Shown here piece after piece: positions 9,800-24,700 of a DNA stretch of 64,000 nt. Below the pieces are notes generated by a model. That model ran no database searches. It had not been told where the DNA came from and was given only the letters and a program-made list of their open reading frames with translations. The DNA is from Edaphochlamys debaryana (lineage: Eukaryota; Chlorophyta; Chlorophyceae; Chlamydomonadales). How positions within the stretch are numbered: position 1 is the first letter of the stretch; each line of letters opens with the position of its first letter. The stretch covers positions 124,001-188,000 of the forward strand of contig JAEHOE010000066.1 of assembly GCA_016858145.1 (NCBI GenBank), in the 5' to 3' direction. Position numbers and translations under genes: made by a program.

Positions 9800-12700
9800 C
9801 TGGGGGCGAGGAGGCGGGGGGCAGGGCGTGAAGTCACGGCAAGAGAGCAGCCACGGGGCCAGGCCACCGCCACCGATCATGACAGTCGTCACGTCCATCC
9901 GTCTCCCGCGCCCCCTCCGCCACCTCCCTCCCCCCACCTCCCCACTGCCGCTCCCCCCCGCTCACCAGCCTGTCCCTGGCCGCGTTGAACACCACCTGCA
10001 GCCCCTCCAGCGCCGAGCTGCCCGGCTCCAGGCCCAGCTCCTCGCGGAGGATGGACTCCACGTCCTGCATGCGCAGGCAGGGGTTGGAGGGGCAGGGGCA
10101 GGGGCAGGGACAGATAGGGTTAGCTTCCACCTGGTTCATCATGCAGGATGAAAGCAAGGTGGGCTTAGAGGACTGGCACGCGCACTTGCTGGCAGCTACT
10201 TGATGGGCTGCCAGGGCCCCACGCACCTGGCCCATGGCCTCCGTCACGTCTTCGTCGCTGTAACCATTGTTGACGCCCGGCTCCTCGGATCCGGGAACAA
10301 TACGGGCGAACAGGAGCCGGCGGTGGGCGCCTGACGCCGCCATGGGGCCAAGCGTAATGGTCAGACCCACCGTGGCCTGCGTGCGGGCAGGGGGAGCGCG
10401 GGTTGGTGAATGCGGATCAGAATTTGTGGTGCCTCAATGGGTTTACAGCCGTCAGCCAAACTCGCTCACGTTCTGCGTGGGGCTTGTTCCCATGAAGAAA
10501 GAAAAGCGAGTGGTGTTGACGGCGGTGTTGCCCGCCCGGTCCCGGACTCCGGAGAGCTGGATGTTGATGACCCGATTGGCCATGAGCGCTGACAAAGGGA
10601 GGCTCAGCGGGTTCCATGACAGGAGCATCTTGCGGCCCTCGCAGTTGGGAATGGGCCAGCTCGCTGTGTGAGGAAGGGGCCACAGAGGAGAAAAGCACGG
10701 GTCAGGGCGAAGAATCACGCCAGTAAGGGCCAACGGGGCGGGCCAAACGTGCAGGTGGATCTACTCGTTGAGCAGGCATGCTAGTTCAGTCCTTGCACAG
10801 CATGCTTGCAGGAACCCGCTTACAAGGTGGTATCGGGTAGGTTGTGTTGGTGGCCACCTCCGTGTACGTAACCGCCATGGCGATGTCAACCCCGCAGTTG
10901 AGCGGCTCACTGTACTCGAGGACAATGGTATCGCCTGCGGGCGACAGAGCGGAAGGGAACAGAGCGGAAGGAGCGTAGTTGGTGTTGGGTGGATTTGGGT
11001 GGCGCTAACATGGGTACCAACCGCTGGTAGAAGTGGTAAAACGTAAGCGCCCCAACAGCAGCTGCTGATCCATTGAGTCCCGTGGCCCGTGGCCTCACCG
11101 ACGATGTACTCCATGCTGGGCAGAAGGCTGTTGTAGAGCGGGATGGGCCCGCGGCGGTCCAGCGTGAACGGCACCGCAGGGCCCATGGCCACGCTGTCCG
11201 TGTCGTCTGGGGGGACCCGAGGGGAGGGCAGGGCAGGAGGAACGAGTCAGGAATTGGTGGACCGGGCTGGGGTTGGTGGCAGAGAGACTGGAGGAGACCT
11301 CGCGCGCCGACCCGTACCGACCTGCGGTCTCGCGGTCGCAGATGACGGTCCACCGCAGCAGGTACTCCCCGTCCTGCGCGAGCCTGTCCCACGGCCGCCA
11401 GCGGTACGACATGGTGCCGTACTTGAGATCCTCCAGTAGCGCGAAGTTGACCACCTGGCCAGGTGGAGGTGGGGCGGGGAAGAGGTAGGGCCAAGGGCGG
11501 ATCAGGTCAGCCCACGCAGAATCGATGGTGGTGAAAAGCTCAGCCACCTCAGTCCCTATGAAAGACTGAGGACGGGACGGAGGACGGGGGAGCCTGCCAT
11601 CCCCCATAGCCGGAGAAGCTGAGAATGGCCTGCTGTTGCCTTCACGGTGAGACATGTATGCCATGATTGTCCTGCCGGGTATGGTACGTCATGATCAGGG
11701 AAGTCATGACGTACATACCGTGCCGTTGGGGTAGGTGACTGGCGACCACTGCGCGTCCCGGTCGGGGCGGATGTACTCCATGCGGACCACGTTGGTGCCC
11801 CAGTCGGGCAGGCGGGGGTGCGAGCGCAGCAGGCCGTCGTGGTGCTTGGGGTTGAACAGGCGGAGCTCGAAGGACTGCGGTGGCGGCGGGGAGTGGGCCG
11901 GGTGGAGAGGGAGGTGAGGCTGGGGATCCCTGCCCCCATGACTCCCATGACCCATGACTCATGCGCCCCCATCACGAGCAAGCGTTCAATGGATGATGTA
12001 GGGGGGTTCCAGCAACGAAGTGGAATGACGAGCTTTGCATTCCTGGCCCTGATCCCAGGCCCCACCTGGTTGGAGGCCGCGCTGGCTGAGTTGAACACTG
12101 GAGGGCCCGCAGGCCAGCCCTCGGGCCACTCCAGGCGAGGGCACTCCTCGTAGCACTTCAGGCTGATGGTGGTGCGCGCGAGGTCGGCTGCACCGAGGAG
12201 CAGTGAGGGCAGTGGGGGCCAGCGCCGGCGGAAGATGGATGCATCAACCCGGGCTTACAGAGATCCTCGCCTCTCAGCAGTCGGTCGCAGGACCATATAT
12301 GACATCCTACCCTTCCCGTATAAGAGCACGGTATCATCATCCCATATAGCTGATCGCCCTTACCCACCCATCCCGCAGTCATCGGAGGCCAGGATGTCTA
12401 CGCTGGCCGAGGGGTAGCCGGGCGTGCACCTGGCGGAGATGATGATCTTCTGCAGGGACAAGGCACCGAGGACACGCTCAGGGGCCCAGGGACTCAGGGA
12501 CTCAGGGACACCAGGGACTCGGGGACAAGGCACCACCTGCTGAGTGTAGATGGGGCCCGCTACACTCATTGAGACGGGTTGAATCCTGTATGCAAAGAGC
12601 GGGAGGGCGGCGTGAGGGTGGCCCAAGCTCGAGGGGTTGGGGGTCAAGAGAGCGGCACAGGTCGAGAACCAAAGCTAGCTTGAGCGTTCGAAGATGAACG

Positions 12701-15700
12701 TTTGGAGCCGGTATTGGGTGAGCTTTGGTGAGCTTGCCCTCGTCACTCGCTCTGCAGATGTGCAATTCCCACCCACCAGGGCGCTCCGTAGAGCTTGAGC
12801 TGCATTCCGTTGGTGTTGCTTGCGTGGTCGGGACCAAGGACGTAGCCTGGGGCGGGAAGACAGCCGGCAGAGGCGCAACCATAAATGAGAATTGTGGGAG
12901 CTGCCAATAACTTACCGTAGGTGCGCTAATTAGCGCCCATCATGCTGGTCTTTGAAACCAGCACAAGCAGATCGGACCTGTGGTCCAGCCAGCTCATCGG
13001 ACGACAGCCGCGTGCTACCAAAGGCAATTAAGGAAATTATATACTGATAGCCAGCTGCGAACAACATGGCGAATGTGGCTTACCCACGTCCTCCTCGGTC
13101 TCGCTCCGGTTCTCCACAATGATCTCGAAGTTCACCTCGTCGCCCTGCTTGACGGCGGTCTGCATGCGGGTTGAGCAACAATGGCTCAAGGGACGGAACC
13201 GGGCTTGTGATGACTTCCCGGCGTTGCTGGTTCTCAACCTGCCGACGTAGCCGAGGTTGATCCTCCTGACGTAAATCCCCAGACTCCTCAGAATACTCCC
13301 TAACGGGTTGCGCACCTTCTCGTTGTTTCCGAGCACAAACAGGTCGACCTGCTGGCGTGAGAGCGTGCCGCGCTCGTGCGGGCACATGGAGCGGCCGGCC
13401 AGGGTCTCGAACACGGGGGTGTTGTAGGCGGGGTCCATCTTCATCTGGAGGCGAGATAGAGGGAGAAAAGTGGAGGTTGTAAGCAAGAGTAGAAGGGGTC
13501 TAGACTGACGGTCCATCAGGTGCCCTAAATCGCCTCCTCTCTGGCTTGAGGGGCTGATTGCTGACCTTCAACAGGAAAGAGTCTCCGAGGTCGTCGTCGG
13601 ACAGCGTAACACTCAGGGAGCGGCTCTCGGCGGTAGACTGTGTGAGATGAAAGAGGAAGGAAGAAGACAGGGCGGAGGGTTAAACGCGGAGCAACATGTG
13701 TGACCAGAAAAATGCGTATGCGGGCCTGGGAGGCAGCCACCCTTCATTGCTTCAACTAGTTTCCTTGGACAACGACCCACCTCAGACTTGGTGCTTGAAA
13801 ACTGTGTACGCCAGGGAGGGCGGGGACAGGCGGAGTGGGGCATACAATTTCAAATAGTGATTGGGTATCAAGGCAGACAAGCGCTACAGCAAGCGGGCGC
13901 GTACACACACAGCCCTATGGTACGTGTACGTCCACCTGCTCTGTGCCAACCCCCCTTGCTTGCCTCAAGGGCAATGACGTAGTCCGCGCCCTCCTCATTT
14001 GTGGCCTTGATGGGTTTGTCAAAGCCCCCCTTTCCGAAAAAGCCCATAGAGTTCTGAAGGGGAAGGAGGAAAGATGGGCGACTTTATAGAGCTGCAATAA
14101 TGTAGAAGTGCAATCGGCAAGGACTTGTTGCTTCGGAAGCAAGGCGAGTTGCATGGGCAGATGCACACACCGAGAAGCTGATGCCGAAGGAAATGGAGGT
14201 GTCGATGGAGGATGAGGTGGAGAGCGAGTAGGAGTAGGACGCGGAGCCTCCCGAGAAGGAGAACCTGTGAGCGAGGAGCAAGGAGACAAAGACAGCAGGG
14301 ATGAGGACAAGCCCAAGATCTTGAGGGCGCACAGTGCTTGATCCACGCTTATCAGGCGGCGGCACAAGTACCGAATGCATGCAAGGCTTTTTACTGCAAG
14401 GGCTCCCAACCCAACAGCAAGTTCACGTTTCTAGGGGACGTCCCCCTCACTTGTTGAACATTCGGTTCTCATTCTGCTGAATAGCATCGAGCTGCAAATT
14501 GGAGCGAGGAGACAGAAATGGCGGTTGTAAGGCAGCGCAGAAGGCTTAGGGGACACATGTGAGGGTTTCAGGCCAGGCCATGGCTTAACCCCTCCAACCC
14601 ACCTGGTGTCCGAAAGCGATGGCTCCAGGCACGTCCACGTCAGGCTTAACCACTTGGTTGCCCAGGGCTCCGCTCTTGTCCATGTACTGCTGTGTCTTGC
14701 CCATGAGTTGCTGATGGATGGGCACAATGGAGAAACAAAACATGAAGCCACCACCTATGGTGTGCAGACATCAGACGGCTATAGCTGCTGCACCGCCGCA
14801 CACCTGCAGCTTGTCGTCGCCCTCGAAGAAGCCTAGAAGCGGGGTTGGATACATGTAGAAGAGCATGGGTGGGTCAGGGAAGGTGTAACGGAAGATACCG
14901 CTCACCGCAAAGCCCTTCCGCCGCTCACGGCCACCCGGCTGCCCGATGCGCGGCCTCCACTTCGGTCCCTGCCACGCTAAGGGAAGGAGAGCCTCCGGAA
15001 CCTTTACCACAACTGTGACGATCTTCGGGACGTACACAGCCCCACTCACCCATCTTGAAGACAGGGTCCTAAAAAGCAGAAGGCAAAGGGATAGTATTAG
15101 TGAGTCTGTGTTGCAAAAGCTGCAGATCTGGGTGGACTGCCGAACAATTGGTTGGACATCACACGCTGAGTGGATACCCTGCGTGTGCCCTGCACCCCGC
15201 CAACCCTCTGCCCTCCACTAACATCCTCAAGGCGGCCGGGATCGATGTCGCGTGCCTCAAACAGCTCCTTGTGCCTGCAGAGAGGAGAAAAGTGAGAAGG
15301 AGTCCTAGACTTAAGTTTAGCACAAGTCTTCGCCATTCAAGGCACACGTGCGGGCAAGTGCGCCATGGCAAGTGAGGTCCACAGCCTCAAGCAGCAAACC
15401 CTCGCCTCCCAATCGGCCCCCACCCCTACCTCCACTCGCTGTTGTCCAGCACCTCCTGGTGGATGCCGTCGATCTCGGGCTGCACCAGGCCGTTGGACTC
15501 CTGCTCGCCGGGCTGCGGGCCGAGGGGGCGGGTGGAGTGCAGGGTGTTTGCGAGGGCGGATGAAGCAAATGTCAGAACAAAACCAGCCAGCACCTCTATT
15601 GCACATCCATAGCTCATGAGCTCCACCCACAGACGCTTCAACCATCCTGGGCATCACCTCAGCCTACTCAGCCCTCCGTCTCACCACGTAGTTGGGCATG

Positions 15701-18700
15701 ACCTTGGAGGACTGGTCAGCTAATGCGGCCTTCGTGAGAGCCTCGTAGAGCTTGATGATGTCCTGTGGAAGGGGTGGGTGGTGGTAGTGGTGGAGGGACG
15801 AGGGACGGGCAGTATCTGACGGTTTCCGCACGTCAGTAGCGGAAACCAAGGTTTCCTGCGTTCGGCTAAGCAAAGCCTGCCGCCCGGAGGGGCGGGGGAA
15901 CGAGGGGTGTTCCAGCGGGTTCGTGCCGTACGGCACCGCATGGCCGCTGGGCGGGAATGTTAGCGGTAGCGCCGCTTGGCGCGGGTACTTTCGCGAGTTT
16001 CGTCAGATCTGACACCGTCGTGCCTAGCTGTTCCATACCGTTCGGTCCTTGACAGCGACAGCACGGCGGATCGGGCTCGCCCCACCACCACCCTCGGAAG
16101 GACCTCTTTCCTGCTTGCAGGTACCCTACCGCCTTCGGCGTCAGCCTACCATTGCGGTGCGTGACGCAATGCGGGAAACAATCAGTATGGGCAGAACAGT
16201 CATACCGCAGCTGTACGACACCTGCGCATTGCACGCGGTCCGACCAGCCGTATCCCGACAGGCTCTCTCACGTTCCAGGCCTTGATGCCCGTGTCCAGGC
16301 GCTGCAGGATCTCGGGGTCCTGCTCCCACACGGACTTGCGCTGCTCGGCAGCCTTGAGGTTGGACAGGTCAGTCAGGATGACCTCCTTGATGTGAAACAC
16401 GCTGCACACACGGAGCACGCACATGGAGGTTGTGTGTGGAAGTTGGACCAAGAGACGACGCTTAGGAAGGACAGCAGTGGTCTATCCATGAGAAGCAATT
16501 GGGGTGTGCTGCCCCGCACCGACCGATGCACACACCTGTGCCAGGCCGTGGCGTCCATGTCTCTCTTGAGGCGCCAGCCGGGGATGCCGACGTTGGGGTC
16601 GGCGGTGCACTGCTCCGTGTCCACGGTCAGTCGGTCGGTGAGCGTGAAGGAGATGGCGAAGGTGGGGGCCTGGATGGGGGGCGTGACAAGAGCATCACGT
16701 CAGACTGGAGTCGCTACCGCACTCGCGCTAAGCCAGTCAGCGAGCAGTTAACAAAGATTTTTGTTGACCCACCAGAATCATGTCGCCCCCGCCATCCACC
16801 CCATCAGGACTTGAGTCTCCCAGCGTGGTGAAGCCCTGAGGCAGTGAGGGGTTTGGGGCACAAGGGGGTTGAGTTGGGGGACACCGCGAGAGGGCCGGAC
16901 ATGGACAGCGCAGGATGCGGGGCTACGGGGCTGTGTGTGTGGATTTCTGCAACAAGGAAGGCGCTCCCGCGTACCTCCTCCTTGGAGATTTCAATCGTGT
17001 AGCTTTCCTCGCCTGGAGGGAAGGGCACGGATGGGCGCCGGGCGTTTAAGGGTTGTACCGGGTCTCGTCCTCATGGTTCACTGCTCAGGCAGCAGATGTA
17101 AGCAAGGTTGCAACACCCTTTGCATGCCACATGCCCACAATGCAATGACTCACCGCTTTCGCTGTTGTCGTATGAGCGGCTGCCCTTGTAGCCCATCTCG
17201 CCAGACAGCTCGAGCTACATTGCGGGCAACAGAATGCGTCACCTGTAGGTCACCTCCTTTTCGGACAACATCAGGCGTCCGACCAGATGCTGACCAGTCA
17301 GTCCTCAGAAAAAAATCTCTGATCGACCCGCATGCGGTGGTGCATGCGCTTCAGCAGCTACGCATGCCCTTGACAGCACCCCGAGGCCAGTACGCACCAC
17401 GTCTTGTCCAATGATGGGAATGTCTGATTCAGGGACAGGGACGGGGACAGGGGATTCAGAGACAGGGACAATGGCAGCATGCAGGGACAGCTGCACGAAG
17501 AGAGCACACGGGCAGGGCGTCGCAAGCCTTACCCAGCTCAATTCCATATCCGATGCCCACTCTGCAGCGCAGGGGAGATGAGGCATGTGGTTATCTGTAC
17601 ATACCAGGTAGAATACTGCGATGCATTGTCCTTGGACCCCTGACCTTGCGGTCAGACACTGCCCGATCCCCACTGCCATCGACGCCAATACGTCACCTGC
17701 CACTGCGCAAACCTCCCCGGCTTTTGCTCGGCCCCTAGCTAGCCCCTCTCTGTGTCCGTCTCAACGGCTGTAGTGCCGATGGCCCATGAACTCACTGCAC
17801 TGAGGTGCAGGTCGGAAGCTGCAAGGAGTAAGCACACGGGCAGGGCACGTCGCAAGGCTCAATCACTGCACAAACTCCCGCTCCTCGCTTTGCCGGGCCC
17901 GCCCAGAGGATACAAAGGATAGAGACCCTTCAGCCCTTCTGCTGCGCATCCCTTCATTCCAGATCTCCCTTACAATGGCCTTGATGAAGTGTGCGGGGTG
18001 CGTGGGGTTTTTGACAAACTGTGACGTGTAGGGGTCGGGTCTGGAAGGGAATGAAGAGCAGGGGTAGGGCCATCGGTCAAGGTCAAGTACTGGTACCGGG
18101 CAGACGTACGTAGTGCGGAGTTACCCATAGCAGGCCTACACACGCCAACTGCCAAACCCCAACCACCCAAGGCTCACGCGTATTCCTTGGCGACCTTGCC
18201 TCCCTGAGCCACGAGCAGTTGCTGGTTGGCTGGACCCACGGAGTAGGGGTCCTGAGGGAAGTAGGGAGGGAAGCAGTGAGGGAGGCTCTCCGTGTGAAGC
18301 CGCACAAGGTGCCCAAGCAAAGCAGGCCCTTGCGTGCACCCTTGCCCCAAGCACCACCCCCACCTTTGCGAATGCCACCGCAATCTTGTCGAGCTCCACC
18401 TTGGCCAGGGGGCTGGTGCCGGGCTGCGTGTACTGCTTGGAGTAGTCGTTGATGGCGCGGGCCTGGGGGTGTTTGGGGAGGACGAGGGAGATGGACATCT
18501 GCTAGGAGGGGTGCGCTGCGTGTTATATCAGCATGCACGTGTCAAGGCAGGAGACAAGTTAGAGAGGGGACACAATGGCGCGCTCCCATTCACCTCCCTA
18601 GGCATACATGCATCCACCAAATCCACGCACCAGCATGAGGTGCGAGTTGGCCGGGTCATTGAGCTGCGCCCCCGAAAGCAGCGCCATCGTCTCCTTGCTC

Positions 18701-21700
18701 AGGCGGCCGGGGTTGTTGATGCCCACCGCCTGCAGCTGCAGCCTGAGCAGGTCGCTGCTGGAGGTCTGGGCGGTGCGGGCGTACGAGTATGCAGCGCCGC
18801 GGCCCCGGGTCTTGATCTGGCGCTCCGTGTCATCCATAACACCAGTGGTGCGCACGGTCTGGAGGAAAGGGCGGGGCAAGCATACGCCCGAGTTGCTTGC
18901 CCGCTTTACTGTACGTGATAGCCCCGCACCCGGGTCAAGCAAGCCTTCAGCCCTCTGTCCGGCCGGTAGGCCCATCGTAATCCAATTTGTCTGTTCACCC
19001 TGTGCAGCTTGTTCTATACCCTTGACCATGCCGCCGCCGTCGCCCCACGTCAGCTCGTATGTACCTTGAGGTACGCTGTGTACATCTTGAGCGCCGCGCT
19101 GAACTGACGGAGGTCCTGATCGCCGCTGGGCCGGAAGCTTGCCGTGCCGCCACTTGCTGCCGCGGCCTGCAGCGGCTGGATGGAGCTCGCAATCTTGCTG
19201 GCAACGGTGTCCGTGTTGTAGCCGCCCAGCCCGCCCCTGCCACAATATAGGATGGAGGAGATGGGAATGGTACCGGCAAGTTGAGATTGAGGATGGCAGC
19301 GAACGGCTTGATGGCCATCGGGCCCGGGACCCCTATCCGCAGCTATGGACTCGAGGCTCAGACTGCGGCGCTCTTGCTCACACTCGGGATTTGCCGCCGG
19401 TCTGAATCACGTAGTTCTTGATTAGTCGGGCAATGGCCGTGACTGCCTCGATACCGACTGCGAATCCCTTGATTGCCAGCGGGATCTGGGAGAAGGGGAT
19501 GGCGTTGATGGCGGCCCAGCCCAGGCCCTTCCACATCTCAGGGTCACCGGGCCCACCGCACTGCGCGGGAGGAAGGAGCAAGAAGGTGCCGGGATTTCTA
19601 TCTAGTTTGGAGCGCGAGTGGCGCAAGAGCAGGACAGACATCTGCCAATGTGAGGCGGGGGCCCAAGTGAACCGGCATCACGTACGGCAGGTCTTCCGCG
19701 GCGTGCACGGCGTCTCTCGTCTTCACCCCTACGTCAGCCCTTCCCTCCCTGCCATCCATCCCAATATGAACTGACCGTCTTGGTATCTCCCTTGGACATT
19801 GACATACTGAAGGAAGGGGGGAAGGCGGCGTGGGAATTAGAGTGAGCGGACAAGAGATGGGGTGCAGGTGTGCGACATGCATGTGGCCCTGATGATAAGT
19901 TGATGACACGGTGATCAAGGCTTACCTTGTACAGCACAAAAACGATGCTATGAGCTGCCGAAGTGATGCCATAAGCAATGCAGACTTCAGCTTATCAGAC
20001 AGAACTCACGAGACGGAGGAGGTTATGGACTTGGACAGGGACACTGAGCTTGCGTCGCCGGGGGGCTTGCGCAGGATGAGCAGCGGCACCGGGATGGGGA
20101 TCTCAATGAACCCCGTGCCACTCCGCTCCACGGCTCCGTCCACGATGGCGTACAGGTTGTACATCCGAGCGGGCCAGCCGTTGGTGCCCGTCACCTCAAA
20201 AAACATGGGCTGCGAGAGGGCGGGGGGTGATGCGGAGGAGCGAGAACAACTGTTGGATGGCAGCCTGTCCTTCTATCTGAGGGCTGAATGATCAAGAAGG
20301 AGCAAAACGTTTGCAATGTGAGAAGATCAAGTTTGTCTTACCTTTGCGAACGCCGTCACAGACCCAAAGTTGGGCGGTCCAGCTGTAAAGTCGTAGATCA
20401 GCTCGGAACGACCCAACGTTGGGTCAAACTCAACCTTGTTACGGAGGGCGGTAGAGAGGGAGCGAGGGAAGGACAGGGGAGGGTCGGACAGGAGGGGGAA
20501 CATCTTGTTTAGTGGGCTTGTGGGCCGCCAACGAATCCTCCCTTCAGGGTGATCACTTTGTTTGCGGATTGTTTAGTCCGTAATGGGGTCTCACCGGTAG
20601 GTTACAGCCGCCGCGCGTGGTCGGGCAGTTGTTCGTATTGGGCCCGCTGATTCCGTCACTGAGCTGCAAGGTGGAGGTGACCTGGTCGCAGCGGTTGCGG
20701 CCGTACCACTCCGCCAGGCGGACGCGGGCGGTGTAGGTGCCGGCTGCACGGGGGAGTGCAGGGATCTAAGACTCAAGACCCAAGGCCGAACAGCTGTTGC
20801 GGCGGCTGTCACCGAAGGGTTATTCCGCCTCCCGGCTGCCCCTCGCTCACCCGTGCGCAGCAGCACCACGTCCTTCTGCACCAGCGGGTGCAGAGGCGGC
20901 TTCCAGGCCTTGTAGACGCTGTCATAGACGGCGGCCTGGGGAGAGGGTCGTAAGGGTGAGCCTCTCACCAGGAAGGGCTTGCCGGACCCCTAGTGCGCGC
21001 AGGCAGGCATGCACATGGGTTCCCGAGAAGGCTCCTCACCGAGGTGTTCCCCATGCAGCGCCGCCTTAGCGTGTAGGCTCCACAACTGCTAGGGCTGCCA
21101 CCGGTTTGCCTGTGGCGAATATCACATGCACACAATCCACGCATTGCGCCTCAGCTAACCCCACTATCGCTAGGCATCAGACATACACAAACTACTTATG
21201 CCGCTTGACAGCAGTCTGACAGCCAGCTGGCTAAGCGATCCCACCCGAACCTCAGCCCCTTTCTATCTCTTACCTGCAGACCTGCATCTCCAGCTCTACC
21301 GCAGAGCGGTGGCGGAAGTTGATGTCAACCTGCTCGTCCTTGCGGTCTGCCTGGGTGAGGTTGACCGACTGCAACGGGACGGACGGGCGAGGACATGCAG
21401 AGAAAGAGGAGTCCTGATGAGAGCGAAGCACCAGGACAGTCGCTGCCGCAGTTCAGGCGCGAACCCCTGGATCGGGCATTTCCTTATGAGCAAATCCCCC
21501 GAGACCCTGAGCAAGTCCCTCCAGTGAGCCTCCCCTTTTTTGCCCGCTGCATGATCCGGCGGCAAGACCAGGGGCAGCTGAGTCAGGTACGCTACCCAAT
21601 GGCGTGATTGCGGAAACCGCGCGTTTGCAATGCAGAAGTCCCCAGCCAGGTCCACGCAAGGTCTTGCTACGGTCCCCTCCAGTCCAGGCGTGCACACCTG

Positions 21701-24700
21701 GACCATCTGGTTGGTCAGGTTGAGATGGTAGTACACGTCATCGATGTCAAGCTCGGGTAGCGAGCCTTGTAGACTGATGAACCGAATAATCCAGGGCATG
21801 GCAGGGAGCCTGCATGCGGAAATCAAGGAGGGCCGTATATAAGAAATGGATGACCGCTTGACCCAGCAGCTAATAAGCTGGGAGCAGGGAGTCTGCAGTC
21901 GGTAGGAAAGGGATGAACAGGGGATGAAGGAAGGTGTACGTGCAGCCGTATGTGGCAGCAAACGCCAGGCCGCTTGTCAAAGAGCTGCGTCTCATGCATG
22001 CTAATGAGCTAGTGATAACGCACTGGAAGACATTTTCGTTGACAATTTCGCCCATCTCATTGAGTCCGATGGAAACCTGGCGCTGGGTCTGCAAGCCGGG
22101 GCGACGCGGGGGGTGGGATCATGAACGACGGAAAGAGGGTGGGATGCAGTGTCCGTGCGCTGGCTCAGGAGGATAGGGCCAATCTCGGCAGCGGTCTGAT
22201 TGCTGGCCACGAGAAGCAATCGCCACGCACCGCTGATTGGCTGGCCTGCGCTGCGCAGGTGGGTGCAGTGAACTCCACGATTGCTCGGCCCAGACCGATG
22301 TTGCATATCCCGCCAACAATGTGCAGACCCAGGGGGCGCGTGGTCACGTCCCTGCGGCGGCGGATTGGGCAAAGGGGTGATGCGAAGTTTGCCGCAAAGG
22401 GCACGAGGTGCCGAACACCTGCCTCGCTCTGTGACGAGGGGATCAGGTCGGGATGGCCTGCCTCTCCCCTACTCGCTTCAATCAAACATTGCGATAATGT
22501 GTGTGCCGTGCTGATAGAGCAACGTGAACCCGCTGCCACTATGCTTTGACACGAAGGCCTCTTGCGGCCAGACACGCTCACCGTATGTCTATGTCGTAGA
22601 TGGGTTGGCTCATTTCCCATGCGCCCGTGCTGTCAAGCTGTGGGGTTTGGCGTCGCGTGCGGCGTGCAATTGGGCAGGGGGCGAGAGGGTTACGAGTTGT
22701 GGGCTCGACACGCCAGTTCGCGTCTTAGCCCAAAGTAAGGCTTCGTTCCTCAAGCACATAGCAAGGCGGAAGACGCACCTCGATGCTGCTGGGGAAGTTC
22801 ATGTTGAATTCGTGCTTGTCGTACCGAAGCTCCAGGCGCACCATTGCGCCCACACCGGCAGCCACAAGGAACGAGCCGTCGTCCTGCATGTGCAAAGACA
22901 CGTTTTACCACATGATGAACTGCAAGCTGGCGGCAAACATACAAGCCCTCGGTACGAAGAGTTTCTCATGCGCATGGTCGTTTCATTCGATCTGACCCAG
23001 CGGTCCCAGGGTCCATAGAGGCCCAGCAGGCCCAGCCCCAGACGGCATGCACCGAGTAGCACCGCCTTCTTGCTGTACCTTAGTGGTGGAGCACTGTGGG
23101 CAAAACACGGACTCATTGCATTGTGGTCAGTACGACAGCCAGGATTGTTGCACAGCCCAAGTCGCCCTTTCACGCACCGCAATGACGCGGTCCTCGCTGC
23201 CCTTGGAGCAGACCGATACCCCCGGCATGGGGCAGCCACGGGTCTGGTCGAAGCCAATGTTGGAGGAGCTGCCCGGCCACCTTCAGAGGGCATAGGCGAA
23301 CGGGCAAACGCAGGCCATGAGGCGAAGAAAGCTGTTGTCCGAGTCACGCGCTTTCAAGTAATCCTGGTTAGTCACAAGTGGGCTGGCGCGAGTCAATGAC
23401 AGCAATCACCCATACCTTATGTATCCCTGAATTGGCAAGCTGGATTCGTCCTTGATGTCAAGCCCTTCCGCAGTCTGCGTGTGCTGCACCGCAATCATCT
23501 GCGGAGCCAAGATACGGCAGCGCCCGCAGCAGTCAGGGACACATACAGATAGGAGCACGTCAATGTCGATTCCACACCTGACCGGCAGAGACTCGCTCGT
23601 TTACTCGCCCTTTCTATGTCAAGAGGCCTGGGCTAGCGCCCGCACCTGTGAGCCGCCCAGTCGCCCCATGATGGAGATGTTGTGCGCCAGGACCTGACCC
23701 GAGCGGAGCTTGGTGCGCGCACTGGCCGTGAGCCTGCGGACGCACGGGGTGATGGGGGCGGGAGTGCCGGACCCGGTCGGACTACTCGCGCTCTGGCAGT
23801 GAACATGCGGGCCCCGCCCATCTTCGTAGCGCCGCCGACGAGAGGCGAAATTGTGACCCTCCCTCCCTCCCCCGCTCTCACTTGACCAGCTGGCCCAGGC
23901 ACCTCTCTGCGGGGCGGAGGGACCAGTGAGCAGGCAATGGTGTTTAAATTTGTAAGGCCAGTAACACGTATATATAAAGCGCCGACATTGAAGGCGGCGG
24001 AGGGGCAACCCTTCTTCCTATCCGCACCTGGAGCGCCGAAGGGGTCGCAGGATGCGATGTGCGACTGCAGCAGCAGCTCGTAACGGCCGCTGTCGTCCGT
24101 GACGGCGGTGGCCACCGTGGCAGTGCCCAGCAGCCGGGCGATGAGGCGGGTGCCAGGCGCGGGGGTGAGCACCGCCGTCTTGACCTGTCGTTTGTTGTGG
24201 AGGGGCACTGCTCAGAATTGCCATTATGAACCGTGGTACTGTGCTGACCTCGGGCTTGAAAGGCTAGCGCGCAAGCCTCTCCACGTGACCCGCTGTCCAG
24301 CCCAGGTCTAGCCCCGCCTTTCTCCCGGCTGTGCCCACGGCCGCGCGCACCTCGCCAATGATCTTGCCGGCCCACATGATGGTCACATCGCGGCACTCGG
24401 GCTGGCTCTCGAAGCGCACGGGGTTGAGGGGGTCGTCGGGGTTGAGGGAGTAGGCACTGTCCGCATCGGAGGCGGCGACCACGCAGTAGCGGTACGTGCG
24501 GCCGACCTGCAGGTGTGTTAGGGTGCAAGAGCGTGGGTGTTCAACGAGTGAAAGCAAGCCAGGGGCAGGAAGGGGCAGGAAGGCAGCAAAATGAGCATCA
24601 GCAAAAAACCTCAAGGGAAAAGTGCAGGCCAAGCAAGCCCGTGTGGCCAGAGAGGACAGGGCCCAGCGTAATCCACAGGCCCCTCCCGCAAGACGGAGTT

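Noticed and set aside
19776..19806. Candidate exon [11 protein letters not shown] / [10 protein letters not shown]
   Set aside because: Its length (31 nt) breaks phase with both neighbours, whereas 19926-19947 joins 19382-19560 directly in frame.
23330..23370. Candidate exon reading [12 protein letters not shown]
   Set aside because: It meets a stop in the required phase, while 23416-23498 joins 23178-23280 in frame.
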